NCBI RefSeq assembly: GCF_021129195.1
Contig: NZ_JAJOHW010000059.1
Location: 1-38,369, forward strand
From: Chromobacterium aquaticum
GTDB lineage: Bacteria > Pseudomonadota > Gammaproteobacteria > Burkholderiales > Chromobacteriaceae
DNA: 38,369 bases
Direction: 5' to 3'
Position 1 is the stretch's first letter, and each line of letters starts with the position of its first letter. The notes under the pieces are model-generated. The model did no database searches. It saw only the letters and a list, made by a program, of their open reading frames with translations, and was not told the origin of the DNA. The translations under genes and the position numbers were made by a program. Below are positions 1 through 9,475 of the stretch, piece after piece.

Positions 1-132
1 CCACACCCGTCAACACCTTTCACCACAAAAACCGTAACAAAAGCGGGTCACACACCCCAAACCATTGATACGTCAGCGGATATCCACAAGGGGTATTTAA
101 TAAAGCCCCATCACACCCCCGCCGCGCCTAGC

Positions 133-161
133 AAAACGGGCCGGAGATCAACTCCGGCCCG
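133..161 (-). terminator. Rho-independent terminator of rnr
   Basis: A perfect 10-bp GC-rich stem, CGGGCCGGAG (137-146) pairing with CTCCGGCCCG (152-161), has a 5-nt loop. On the minus strand it is followed by GTTTTGC. It lies about 45 bp past the rnr stop codon. The left 130 bp of the window show no supportable gene. Confidence 0.8.
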
Positions 162-204
162 CCTGCTTCCGATGCCTATTTATATAGATACTGTCTGATA
201 AACA

Positions 205-2850
205 TCAGTCCTCATTATTACGCTTACTACTTCTACGTCGCACCGCCGGCTTGCGCTGCTGCGATGGCGTAACCCCAACCGGAGACGGTTTGGCTACTGT
301 TGTAGCAGGCTTATCGATTGCTTCTGTGCCGGAAACAGCCGACGGCAGTACCGTCCCAGGCTTCACTGGCGGCTTCACCGCAACGGACCTACCGCCAGTT
401 TTAGCGGCGGTGGGTTTGGTCGCCACTGGTTTGGATGCTACCGGTTTGGCTGCTACCGGTTTGGCTGCTACCGGTTTGGCTGCTACCGGTTTACTCGCCA
501 CAGGCTTAGCCGCTACCGGCTGACCTTGAACAGCACTCCGGCTTCGTCCCTTGGGCGCAGCCGGCAAGGCCGCGGGCTTTGCCTCCACAACCTTGGGAGC
601 AGCCCCACGAGGCGAACTACCAGGACGTGCTCCAGCACTGCGGGCGGGAATCGACGACGCCGTAGAACGAACATCACCCTCTTTGATCAGCGCGAAATCG
701 ACTTGCGCGCTTTCCAAGTTGGCGCTCATTACCTTGACCGTCAGGGTATCGCCCAAGCGGTATTGCATGCCGCTCTTCTCGCCGACTATCGCCTGAATGT
801 CTTTCTTGAAGTGGAAATAGTCCTTGCCAAGCTCGGAGATGTGCACCAGCCCTTCCACATACACATCATCCAGCAGTACAAAAACGCCAAAGCTGGTGAC
901 CGCGCTGATCTTGCCCTTGAAGACCTCGCCGATCTTGTCGCGCATATAGTAGGTCTTCAGCCAGGACTCCACGTCTCGGCTGGCATCGTCGGCGCGCCGC
1001 TCCGTCATCGAGCAATGCACCCCCAAAGCGGCCCACTTGCCAGGCTTGTACTTGCCGCCATTGAGTACCGCCTTGATCGAACGATGCACCAACAAATCGG
1101 GGTAACGGCGGATCGGCGAGGTGAAGTGCGCATAAGCTTCGTAAGCCAGGCCAAAGTGGCCGTTGTTGTCCGGCGTGTAAACCGCCTGCTGCATGGAACG
1201 CAGCAGCATGGTTTGCAATACCGGCGCATCCGGCCGTCCATGGATCTGCTCAGCCAGTTTGGCGTAGTCCTTGGCGGTGGGCTTTTCCCCGCCGCCCAGA
1301 CTCAAACCGACCAGACGCAGGTAGTTGCGCAGATTTTCCAGCTTTTCCTCGGTCGGCCCTTCGTGCACCCGATACAGCGCCTTGTGGCCGTTCTGTTCCA
1401 GGAAGTCGGCCGCGCAGACATTGGCCGCCAGCATGCATTCCTCGATCAGGCGGTGCGCGTCGTTGCGCACCACCGGCACGATGCGTTCGATCTTGCCCGC
1501 ATCGTTAAAGATCATCTGAGTTTCGGTGGAGTCGAACTCAATGGCGCCGCGCTGGCTGCGCGCGCCCAGCAAGACCTTGAACAAGGCATACAAGGTCTGG
1601 ATCTGCGGCAACAAGGGATTGTCGCTGCCATTCTGAATCCAGTCCCATACTTGGGTATACGTCAGCCTGGCCTTGGACAACATCACCGCGGGATAGAACT
1701 GGTAACGCTTGACCGCGCCCTTGGCGTTGATCTGCATATCGCAGACCATGCACATCCGTTCCACATCCGGGTTCAAGGAGCAGATGCCATTGGACAGCGC
1801 CTCCGGCAACATCGGAATCACCCGGCGCGGAAAATAAACCGAGGTACCGCGATTGATCGCTTCCTGATCCAGCGCATCGCCCGGTTGGACATAGAAGCTG
1901 ACATCGGCAATGGCCACCACCAGGCGGAAGCCCTTGCCTTGTTTCTCCGCGTAGACCGCATCGTCGAAATCACGTGCGGTTTCGCCATCTATGGTCACCA
2001 GCGGCAGTTCTCTCAGATCGACGCGATCCTTGGTCCAATCCTTCTTGCGCACTTTCTTCGGCGTTGCCTTGGCCTGGGCCAGCGCATCTTCGGGGAACTG
2101 GTGCGGCAGATCGTGCTTGCGCAGCGCGATTTCGATTTCCATGCCCGGATCGGCATAGTTGCCGAGCACTTCAATCACTTTGCCGATCGGCTGGCGATAA
2201 GCGTCCGGGTATTGGAGGATTTCCACCATCACCACTTGACCATCCCTGGCGCCGGCTTCGCCGCCCGGTTCGATCAAGATATCGTGATTCAGCTTCCGGT
2301 CCTCGGGCGTTACCACCCAAACACCACGCACACGGTTGATGCGGCCGACCAGTTTGCTCACCACATGGTCGAGCACCTCGACGATCTTGCCTTCCTGGCG
2401 ACCGCGGCGGTCGACGCCGGATGGCCGAACCATGACGCGATCGCCATGCATCGCCTTTTTCATTTCCCGCTCGGGCAGGAAGATATCTCCACCCTGCCCT
2501 TCGCCCTCATCTGGAATGGCAAAGCCATAGCCATCACGATGGCCCGATACCTTGCACTTGATCAGATCGAGTTTTTGCGCAACGCAAACCGCGCCTTTGC
2601 GATTGATGATGATTTCACCATCGCGTTCCATTGCGCGTAAACGGCGCTCAAAGTAAACCGATTCGGCGCGTTTAATCGATAACATGCGCGCTAATTCGTC
2701 AGGAAACAGCGGAACCCCTTGCTCTGCCAAAATCTGCAAAACGAATTCTCTGCTCGGCAAGGGATTGGAATATTTGAGTTTTTCCCGTTCCAGATGGGGG
2801 TCCTGTTCGCGCAGGGACAGGGATTTTTGTTTTTTTTGTATTCTAGCCAT
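205..2850 (-). CDS. rnr: Ribonuclease R (RNase II/RNB family 3'-5' exoribonuclease)
   Basis: Processive 3'-5' exoribonuclease that degrades structured RNA. In other bacteria it acts in rRNA quality control and in trans-translation with tmRNA/SmpB. The 881-residue protein has an N-terminal winged-helix region (about 30-90), two cold-shock-type OB domains (about 95-240), the RNB catalytic domain and a C-terminal S1 domain (KGKISAVTSFGVFV). The RNB metal-binding motif IDGETARDFDD is at residues 287-297, with aspartates at 288, 294, 296 and 297. The tail is long, Lys/Pro/Ala-rich and built of KPVAA-type repeats, so the protein is longer than E. coli RNase R (about 813 residues). The start is ATG at 2850, preceded by a GAGGG ribosome site; upstream in-frame codons run into the tRNA promoter region and lack such a site. 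Divergent from the tRNA-Leu array. Confidence 0.97.
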   Translation of the reverse strand: MARIQKKQKSLSLREQDPHLEREKLKYSNPLPSREFVLQILAEQGVPLFPDELARMLSIKRAESVYFERRLRAMERDGEIIINRKGAVCVAQKLDLIKCKVSGHRDGYGFAIPDEGEGQGGDIFLPEREMKKAMHGDRVMVRPSGVDRRGRQEGKIVEVLDHVVSKLVGRINRVRGVWVVTPEDRKLNHDILIEPGGEAGARDGQVVMVEILQYPDAYRQPIGKVIEVLGNYADPGMEIEIALRKHDLPHQFPEDALAQAKATPKKVRKKDWTKDRVDLRELPLVTIDGETARDFDDAVYAEKQGKGFRLVVAIADVSFYVQPGDALDQEAINRGTSVYFPRRVIPMLPEALSNGICSLNPDVERMCMVCDMQINAKGAVKRYQFYPAVMLSKARLTYTQVWDWIQNGSDNPLLPQIQTLYALFKVLLGARSQRGAIEFDSTETQMIFNDAGKIERIVPVVRNDAHRLIEECMLAANVCAADFLEQNGHKALYRVHEGPTEEKLENLRNYLRLVGLSLGGGEKPTAKDYAKLAEQIHGRPDAPVLQTMLLRSMQQAVYTPDNNGHFGLAYEAYAHFTSPIRRYPDLLVHRSIKAVLNGGKYKPGKWAALGVHCSMTERRADDASRDVESWLKTYYMRDKIGEVFKGKISAVTSFGVFVLLDDVYVEGLVHISELGKDYFHFKKDIQAIVGEKSGMQYRLGDTLTVKVMSANLESAQVDFALIKEGDVRSTASSIPARSAGARPGSSPRGAAPKVVEAKPAALPAAPKGRSRSAVQGQPVAAKPVASKPVAAKPVAAKPVAAKPVASKPVATKPTAAKTGGRSVAVKPPVKPGTVLPSAVSGTEAIDKPATTVAKPSPVGVTPSQQRKPAVRRRSSKRNNED
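405..530 (-). repeat. 15-bp minisatellite in the rnr 3' end (KPVAA pentapeptide repeats)
   Basis: Around 405-530 the coding sequence repeats a 15-bp unit (plus-strand reading accggtttggctgct and variants). It encodes about ten tandem Lys-Pro-Val-Ala-Ala/Ser pentapeptides. Several central units are identical at the DNA level, which points to recent copy-number change. All units are in frame, so gain or loss lengthens or shortens the basic tail without frameshift. Confidence 0.85.
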
Positions 2851-2877
2851 TGACACCCTCAAGAATATGTCTATAAT
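2850..2877 (+). promoter_or_regulatory. Consensus sigma-70 promoter of the tRNA-Leu array
   Basis: A perfect -35 TTGACA (2850-2855) and a perfect -10 TATAAT (2872-2877) are separated by 16 bp, pointing into the tRNA genes. The first T of the -35 is the base pair that forms the A of the rnr ATG on the opposite strand, so promoter and rnr start codon share DNA. The predicted leader carries a 7-bp hairpin, GCATCTC (2880-2886) with GAGATGC (2893-2899). Confidence 0.9.
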
Positions 2878-2922
2878 TCGCATCTCGTTGCAGAGATGCA
2901 GCGAATAATACAGCAAAGCGAA

Positions 2923-3009
2923 GCCCAGGTGGCGGAATTGGTAGACGCACTAGGTTCAGGTCCTAGCGCCCGCAAGGGTGTGGAAGTTCGAGTCTTCTCT
3001 TGGGCACCA
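2923..3009 (+). tRNA. tRNA-Leu (anticodon CAG), copy 1
   Basis: An 87-nt class II tRNA with encoded CCA. The acceptor GCCCAGG pairs with the 3' end before ACCA. The anticodon stem CTAGG/CCTAG encloses the loop TTCAGGT, giving anticodon CAG, which reads CUG. The long variable arm (gcgcccgcaagggtgt) is typical of tRNA-Leu, and the T-loop GTTCGAGTC is present. First of three identical copies downstream of the consensus promoter. Confidence 0.98.
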
Positions 3010-3062
3010 TCGATTATTAATTGTAATCGAGTCCTTCGCTCTGTATAGTAACAATCTGGTTG

Positions 3063-3149
3063 GCCCAGGTGGCGGAATTGGTAGACGCACTAGGTTCAGG
3101 TCCTAGCGCCCGCAAGGGTGTGGAAGTTCGAGTCTTCTCTTGGGCACCA
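3063..3149 (+). tRNA. tRNA-Leu (anticodon CAG), copy 2
   Basis: All 87 bases are identical to the copy at 2923-3009, including the encoded CCA. It is separated from copy 1 by a 53-nt spacer whose sequence is unrelated to the next spacer. Probably cotranscribed with the flanking copies. Confidence 0.98.
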
Positions 3150-3211
3150 ACAGTTTTCAGGTTTTTAGTCTTTTTGGACTAATACCCAGCAGTAATACAA
3201 TCCAGGTTTAT

Positions 3212-3298
3212 GCCCAGGTGGCGGAATTGGTAGACGCACTAGGTTCAGGTCCTAGCGCCCGCAAGGGTGTGGAAGTTCGAGTCTTCTCTTGGGCACCA
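3212..3298 (+). tRNA. tRNA-Leu (anticodon CAG), copy 3
   Basis: Identical in all 87 bases to the two upstream copies, after a 62-nt spacer. The terminator hairpin begins only 2 nt after its CCA end, so this is the last gene of the unit. Confidence 0.98.
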
Positions 3299-3300
3299 AT

Positions 3301-3335
3301 AAAACCCCGATGATCAATGATCATCGGGGTTTTTG
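3301..3335. terminator. Bidirectional terminator between the tRNA array and the MFS gene
   Basis: A near-perfect palindrome, AAAACCCCGATGATCA (3301-3316) with TGATCATCGGGG plus a T-run (3318-3334). It is flanked by A-runs and T-runs, so it can end both the plus-strand tRNA transcript and the convergent minus-strand transporter transcript. Confidence 0.9.
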
Positions 3336-3343
3336 CTTTTCCC

Positions 3344-4732
3344 CTACCCCGCCAGCGCCTCGCCGGAACGCCGATCCAGCCGCACGAACATCAACCCAGA
3401 CAACATGGTCAGCACACCCATTACGACGAAGGCCCAGGCAAAGTCGCCAACCCCCAGTTGTTCATGACCACGCAGCGTCGCCATCCCTTGCACCACGAAA
3501 GCACCCACCGTCACCCCGAAGCCAGCGGCCAGTTGCTGCGCCACACCGGAGAGGCTGGTGGCATGGCTCATGCTGGCCGGCGTAACGTCGGCAAAAGAAA
3601 TCGCATTGAGGCTGGTGAACTGCAGGGAACGCAGGCAACCGCCGAAGATAAACACCGCCAGCATCCAGACATAGCTTAGCGCTTCGTAGAACAGCGCATA
3701 GGCCGCAATGGACAGCCCTGCCAGCACGCTATTGACGATCAGCACCCGACGGAAACCAAAGCGCCGCAAGATGCGAGCCACTATGGTTTTCATGAAAATG
3801 GCGCCAACGGCGGTGGCGCAGGTCAGCAAACCAGACACGAAGGGACTAAAGCCCAAACCCAGTTGCAGCATCAAGGGCAGCAGAAACGGCGTCGCTCCGA
3901 TGCCAACCCGAAACATGAAGCCGCCAACCACACCGGCATGAAACGTCGGCAGACGCAATAAAGACAAATCCAGCAAGGGATGGGCCGCCTTGCGGTAGTG
4001 CGCCAGATACAGCAATAGCAAGGCCATGCCCATGCCTCCCAGCGCGAGCGACCACCCGGTCGACACCAGATGCTTGCCCTCCGAGGCCAGACCCAACATC
4101 AGCAGCGACAAGCCCACTCCGGTCAATGCAAAGCCCGCCCAATCCAGCGGCGGTACCGCCTCGTCCCTCAAGTCTTCTATATGCCGACGGGCCAGCCACC
4201 AGCCCAATACCCCGATGGGAATATTGATCAGAAAGATCCAGCGCCAATGAAAATAGGTACTGATGAACCCGCCCAGCGGTGGACCTATCACCGGCCCCAG
4301 CAAAGCCGGCACGGTCAGATAGCTGAGCGCGCGCACCAGATCCGCCTTGTCCGTGGTGCGCAGAATGACTAGCCGCCCCACCGGCACCATCATCGCGCCG
4401 CCCATGCCTTGTACGAAGCGCGCCAACACGAAGCTGCTCAAGGAAGCACTGGCGGCGCACAATAAAGAACCCAACACAAACACCACGATGGCTGAGCGGA
4501 AAATACGGCGCGCGCCAAAGCGATCGGCCATCCAGCCGCTAATGGGAATGAAGACCGCCAGACTCACCAGGTAAGAGGTCAAGGCCAGTTTCAGACCAAT
4601 GGGATCGACGTGAAGATCATGTGCAATCGCCGGCAAGGACGTGGCAATCACGGTGGCGTCCATGTTCTCCATGAACAAGGCGGTGGCCACGATCAGGGGC
4701 GTGACCATGCCGGCGGCAAGCTTGAGCTGCAT
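3344..4732 (-). CDS. MFS drug-efflux-type transporter (DHA2/EmrB-QacA-like)
   Basis: Proton-coupled inner-membrane exporter, 462 residues, hydrophobic throughout. N-terminal NMDATVIATSLPAIAHDL matches the helix 1 signature (D-TIVNVALP) of the DHA2/14-TMS efflux subfamily. The loop GWMADRFGARRIF is MFS motif A, and GPVIGPPLGGFI is the antiporter motif C. The substrate cannot be read from sequence, and no membrane-fusion partner (EmrA type) lies beside it. The ATG at 4732 has only a weak ribosome site; a second ATG at 4708 is possible. A candidate extended -10 (TGCTACACT on the minus strand, around 4761-4769) lies just upstream. It is the last gene before the shared terminator and follows the oxidoreductase gene with a 113-nt gap. 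Confidence 0.9.
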   Translation of the reverse strand: MQLKLAAGMVTPLIVATALFMENMDATVIATSLPAIAHDLHVDPIGLKLALTSYLVSLAVFIPISGWMADRFGARRIFRSAIVVFVLGSLLCAASASLSSFVLARFVQGMGGAMMVPVGRLVILRTTDKADLVRALSYLTVPALLGPVIGPPLGGFISTYFHWRWIFLINIPIGVLGWWLARRHIEDLRDEAVPPLDWAGFALTGVGLSLLMLGLASEGKHLVSTGWSLALGGMGMALLLLYLAHYRKAAHPLLDLSLLRLPTFHAGVVGGFMFRVGIGATPFLLPLMLQLGLGFSPFVSGLLTCATAVGAIFMKTIVARILRRFGFRRVLIVNSVLAGLSIAAYALFYEALSYVWMLAVFIFGGCLRSLQFTSLNAISFADVTPASMSHATSLSGVAQQLAAGFGVTVGAFVVQGMATLRGHEQLGVGDFAWAFVVMGVLTMLSGLMFVRLDRRSGEALAG

Positions 4733-4845
4733 GATGATAGAATTTCAGAAAAACACAATCAGTGTAGCACCCGTCTCCGCCGCGACGAGCAGGCGGAGCG
4801 GCGCAAATGATGTCTAAACGTAAAGCGGCCTCGACCCGCCAAGGA

Positions 4846-5889
4846 TCAAGCCAGCGGATGGCAAAACAGGCGCCGGCCATCCGCCGCGCTACGCTCGGCC
4901 AGTTCCAGCAAGGAAATCACTCGCCACGCCTCCCGCGCCGTCACCGGATTGGCGCGCTGACCGCGCGCGGCGCCGGCCACCGCGCGGTAATACTCGAGAT
5001 AGTCCCCATCCGGTGCCGGCCGACGCTCGCCGACAGCCGGCGGCGGGCGGTACACGATGCCGGGTTCGGAATCATGGCCCCAGCCGCTTGACCCGGGACG
5101 CCCCCCGGCTTTCAAGAGCTCTTCCTGAGTATCCAGACCAAACTTCACATAACTGGCACTGGCGCCATGCAAGCTGAAACGCGGTGCCCCGCCGCTCACC
5201 AGGCAGGAGCCATGCAATATTGCCTGGTATTTTCCGTATCCCAGCTGCACATGAAAGTAATCCGTCGCCTGCGCGCCGGCTCTCTGCCGGGACAGGTTCG
5301 CATAAATCGTCTGCGGCCAGCCCAGCAGCAGCAAGGCCTGGTCCAGCAGATGCGGCCCCAGGTCATACCACAGCCCCGCTCCAGGCTCATCCTGCTCGCG
5401 CCAGCGCGCGCGCACTTCTGGCCGATAACGGTCGAAATGGGACTCGAAATGACTGAGAGCACCCAATTCGCCACTGGCCAGCAAGGCTTGCAGCGCCAGA
5501 AAATCAGAGTCCCAACGCCGGTTATGAAATACCGACAACAACGGGCTACCCGGCCGCTCGGCCAACAAGCACAGCTCGCGCGCCTGCTCCGACGCAACCG
5601 TGAACGGCTTGTCCACCACCACGTGCTTGCCAGCGAGCAAAGCCGCGCGCGCCTGCGGATAATGCTGCTGGTTGGGACTGGCGATAACGACCATATCAAT
5701 CGCCGGATCGGTCAAGGCCTGCTCCAAGCTGGCCAACACCGGCAGTTGCGGCCAGTCGGCCTGAACCGCGTCCGGCCGACTACTAACCACGGCGGCCAAC
5801 CTCAGCTCGGGGACGGCGGCAATCAAAGGCGCGTGAAAAGTCTTGCCGGCATAGCCATAGCCAACCAGGGCGACATTCAAAGGTTGCAT
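4846..5889 (-). CDS. Gfo/Idh/MocA-family NAD(P)-dependent oxidoreductase
   Basis: Predicted soluble sugar or polyol dehydrogenase, 347 residues, resembling E. coli YdgJ. The N-terminal Rossmann fold has a glycine-rich dinucleotide loop GYGYAGK at residues 10-16. The motif VDKPFT (catalytic lysine about 94) and the C-terminal-domain motif WYDLGPHLLDQA, with a conserved histidine, are the hallmarks of the family. Substrate unknown; family members act on inositols, aldoses and related polyols. It is on the same strand as the downstream transporter, but the gap and the lack of other catabolic genes make a joint function speculative. A terminator shared with purA lies upstream, so it probably has its own promoter. 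Confidence 0.9.
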   Translation of the reverse strand: MQPLNVALVGYGYAGKTFHAPLIAAVPELRLAAVVSSRPDAVQADWPQLPVLASLEQALTDPAIDMVVIASPNQQHYPQARAALLAGKHVVVDKPFTVASEQARELCLLAERPGSPLLSVFHNRRWDSDFLALQALLASGELGALSHFESHFDRYRPEVRARWREQDEPGAGLWYDLGPHLLDQALLLLGWPQTIYANLSRQRAGAQATDYFHVQLGYGKYQAILHGSCLVSGGAPRFSLHGASASYVKFGLDTQEELLKAGGRPGSSGWGHDSEPGIVYRPPPAVGERRPAPDGDYLEYYRAVAGAARGQRANPVTAREAWRVISLLELAERSAADGRRLFCHPLA

Positions 5890-5942
5890 GTTTTCGCTTT
5901 CCGTAACGATTTCGCAAACAGTCTACGCTGGCCGCGGACATG

Positions 5943-5970
5943 AAAAAACCCGCCGGTTAAGGCGGGTTTT
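5943..5970. terminator. Terminator downstream of purA
   Basis: Stem AACCCGCC (5947-5954) with GGCGGGTT (5961-5968), flanked by an A-run on the left and a T-run on the right. On the minus strand it ends in TTTTTTCATG, about 20 bp past the purA stop. It separates purA from the oxidoreductase gene. Confidence 0.9.
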
Positions 5971-5991
5971 CTTCCAGGACTGCAAGCGGGC

Positions 5992-7308
<1,317 letters not shown>

Positions 7309-7321
7309 TCAGATTCAAAAA

Positions 7322-8473
7322 TCAGTTAAATGAAACCACTTGCCAACCCGAGCCATCCGGAGTCAGCTCGCGATCGCAATTCAGCGCCTGGGCCGACTCG
7401 CCCAGGTAATCAATCACCACCATTTCGCCGGCGGCGCGCAAGCGCACCACCTCGGCCCGCGCCTGCGGCCAGTGCTTGGCGGCCAGGCGAATGCCCCTGA
7501 CCGAGCCTTGCTCCGGCAGGATGCGGATCAGATCGCGCAAATCCAGGCTGAAACCGGTGGCCGGACGAGCGCGGCCGAAACGCCGGCCGACATTGTCGTA
7601 ACGGCCGCCTCGCGCCAATTCCTCGGCCCAGCCTTCGGCGTAGGCCGCGAACAGCAGGCCATTGTGATACTGGGTGCCACGCAGCTCGGTCAGATCAAAG
7701 CTCAGGGCCACGCGACCCTCCAGCGCCTTGGCCACCGCGGACAACTGCATCAGGCCCAGCTCCACTTCCGGCAGCGATGGCAGGCAGGAGCGCGCGCGCT
7801 CCAGGCCAGCTATCGGGCCATATAATTCAGGCAGCGCCAGGAAAGCGCTGCGATACGGCTCGGCGACATCGCGCACCAACTCGCGGATGCTGGCCACGTC
7901 CTTGCTCTGCAACTTGGCGAACAAGGCGCGGCTAGTCTCGCTGGACAGGCCCGCCGCGGCGGAAAGCCCGCGATAAATGGCCATATGACCGATATCCAGT
8001 CGTACCCCACTCACCCCGGCGCGCTCCAGCGTCGCCAGCATCAATTCTATGACTTCCAGATCCGCCTCGATGCCGGCATAACCGTAAAGCTCCGCCCCCA
8101 CCTGCATAGGCTCGCGGGAACCGGTGGCGCCATCCGGACGGGTGTGCACCACGCTGCCGGCATAGCACAGCCGGGTCACTCCGGTACGCTCGCCCAGCAG
8201 ATGCGCGTCGATGCGCGACACCTGCGGCGTGATGTCGGCGCGCAGGCCCATCTGCCGGCCGGACAGATAATCGTCCAACTTGAAGGTTTTCAACCCCAAG
8301 GAGGCATCCTCCTCGCTCACCAGCGAGTCGATGTATTCGACCATAGGCGGCAGCACCAGCTCGTAACCCGCCACGCGAAAGCCTTCCAGCATCGCCGCCT
8401 TGGCGGACTCCACCTGGCGCGCGGTGGCGGGCAGGATATCCGCGATATACTCCGGTAACAGCCAATTGCGCAT
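7322..8473 (-). CDS. hisZ: ATP phosphoribosyltransferase regulatory subunit HisZ
   Basis: A histidyl-tRNA-synthetase paralogue, 383 residues, that lacks the anticodon-binding domain. It forms a complex with short-form HisG and is needed for its activity and histidine feedback in the first step of histidine synthesis. The class II aminoacyl-tRNA-synthetase-like core is visible, for example RPDGATGSREPMQVGAELYG. The start is set at ATG 8473 (MRNWLLPEYIADILP); a longer in-frame version would run through the hflC terminator hairpin. hisG is not in the window. The true hisS at 15481-16752 is clearly distinct. Confidence 0.95.
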   Translation of the reverse strand: MRNWLLPEYIADILPATARQVESAKAAMLEGFRVAGYELVLPPMVEYIDSLVSEEDASLGLKTFKLDDYLSGRQMGLRADITPQVSRIDAHLLGERTGVTRLCYAGSVVHTRPDGATGSREPMQVGAELYGYAGIEADLEVIELMLATLERAGVSGVRLDIGHMAIYRGLSAAAGLSSETSRALFAKLQSKDVASIRELVRDVAEPYRSAFLALPELYGPIAGLERARSCLPSLPEVELGLMQLSAVAKALEGRVALSFDLTELRGTQYHNGLLFAAYAEGWAEELARGGRYDNVGRRFGRARPATGFSLDLRDLIRILPEQGSVRGIRLAAKHWPQARAEVVRLRAAGEMVVIDYLGESAQALNCDRELTPDGSGWQVVSFN

Positions 8474-8491
8474 GATTCTTTTCAACAGAAT

Positions 8492-8517
8492 AAAAGGCGG
8501 GAAGCATCCCGCCTTGT
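8492..8517 (-). terminator. Terminator between hflC and hisZ
   Basis: Stem AAGGCGGGA (8494-8502) with TCCCGCCTT (8507-8515) and a 4-nt loop. On the minus strand it is followed by TTATTCTG. It lies about 75 bp past the hflC stop and ends about 20 bp before hisZ, so hisZ-purA is either a separate unit or fed by read-through. Confidence 0.8.
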
Positions 8518-8590
8518 TATCAGCAAACTGGCCAGGTCGCCCCGGCCAGTGTTCCATTACTCGATTGTCCTGCGCGGCTTCCGCCGCCGC

Positions 8591-9472
8591 TTACTTGCTC
8601 TTGCCTGCTCCGGACTGCGGGTTCTTGAAGTACTTGAAGAACTCGCTGCTCGGCTCCAGCACCAGCACGTCGCTCTTGTTCTTGAACGACTCCTTGTAGG
8701 CATCCATGCTGCGCCAGAACGCATAGAAGTCCGGGTTCTTGCCATAGGCCTCGGCGTAAATCGCCGCCGCCTTGGCATCGCCCTTGCCCTTCAGGTCCTG
8801 GGCCTGGCGATACGCTTCAGCCAGGATCACTTCGCGCTGCTTGTCCGCTTCGGCGCGGATGCGTTCCGCGTCGGCGGCGCCTTCGCTGCGCAACTGGCTG
8901 GCGACGGTGCGACGCTCGGACTGCATGCGATCAAAGACCGAACTGCTTATTTTATCCGGAAAATCGACTCGTTTTAAGCGTACGTCGAGAATTTCTACCC
9001 CTATTTTACGCGCATCCGCGTCCGCGCGCTTGCGAACCGTGTCCATGACCTGGTCGCGCTTACCGGAAATGACGTCGGCAACCATCTTTTGGCCGAATTC
9101 AGCGCGCAAACCGTCGTTGATGGTTTGTTTCAATCGCGCCACAGCGGCGGCCTCGGAACCCACGCTCTTGTAGAACTGCTCAACGTCCACCACGCGCCAC
9201 TTGACGAAGCTGTCCACTAGCACGTTCTTCTTCTCGCGGGTATTGAACAGTTCCGGCGCTTCCGCGTCTATGGTCTGTACCCGGCGATCGAAATAACGCA
9301 CGTTCTGCAGCAGCGGCACCTTGAACTGTATGCCCGGCTCCTTGATGATGCGCACCACTTCGCCAAACTGGAAAACCAGCGCGTACTGGCGCTGATCCAC
9401 GGTGAACAGCGACAGGCTGGCAACAAATAGCACACCGGCTATGGCTACAACAGTCGGAATCAGTCTATCCAT
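8591..9472 (-). CDS. hflC: HflC, SPFH/band 7 membrane protein (FtsH modulator)
   Basis: Inner-membrane protein that forms, with HflK, the large periplasmic HflKC cage around FtsH and modulates its proteolysis. 293 residues: one N-terminal transmembrane anchor (about 5-23, IPTVVAIAGVLFVASLSLF), then a prohibitin/SPFH domain (residues about 25-190), then an Ala/Glu-rich coiled-coil segment (ERIRAEADKQREVILAEA). The gene starts 4 bp downstream of the hflK stop, so translation is likely coupled. A terminator follows. Confidence 0.97.
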   Translation of the reverse strand: MDRLIPTVVAIAGVLFVASLSLFTVDQRQYALVFQFGEVVRIIKEPGIQFKVPLLQNVRYFDRRVQTIDAEAPELFNTREKKNVLVDSFVKWRVVDVEQFYKSVGSEAAAVARLKQTINDGLRAEFGQKMVADVISGKRDQVMDTVRKRADADARKIGVEILDVRLKRVDFPDKISSSVFDRMQSERRTVASQLRSEGAADAERIRAEADKQREVILAEAYRQAQDLKGKGDAKAAAIYAEAYGKNPDFYAFWRSMDAYKESFKNKSDVLVLEPSSEFFKYFKNPQSGAGKSK

Positions 9473-9475
9473 TGC

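Noticed and set aside
526-2640. Plus-strand 704-codon open frame opposite rnr
   Set aside because: Complementary-frame shadow of a clearly conserved gene, with low-complexity His/Arg/Gln-rich composition typical of antisense frames in GC-rich DNA.
3302-4845. Genomic island integrated at the tRNA-Leu array
   Set aside because: The transporter and oxidoreductase next to the tRNAs have ordinary composition. There is no integrase and no duplicated tRNA 3' end downstream; the repeated tRNA ends belong to complete tRNA genes.
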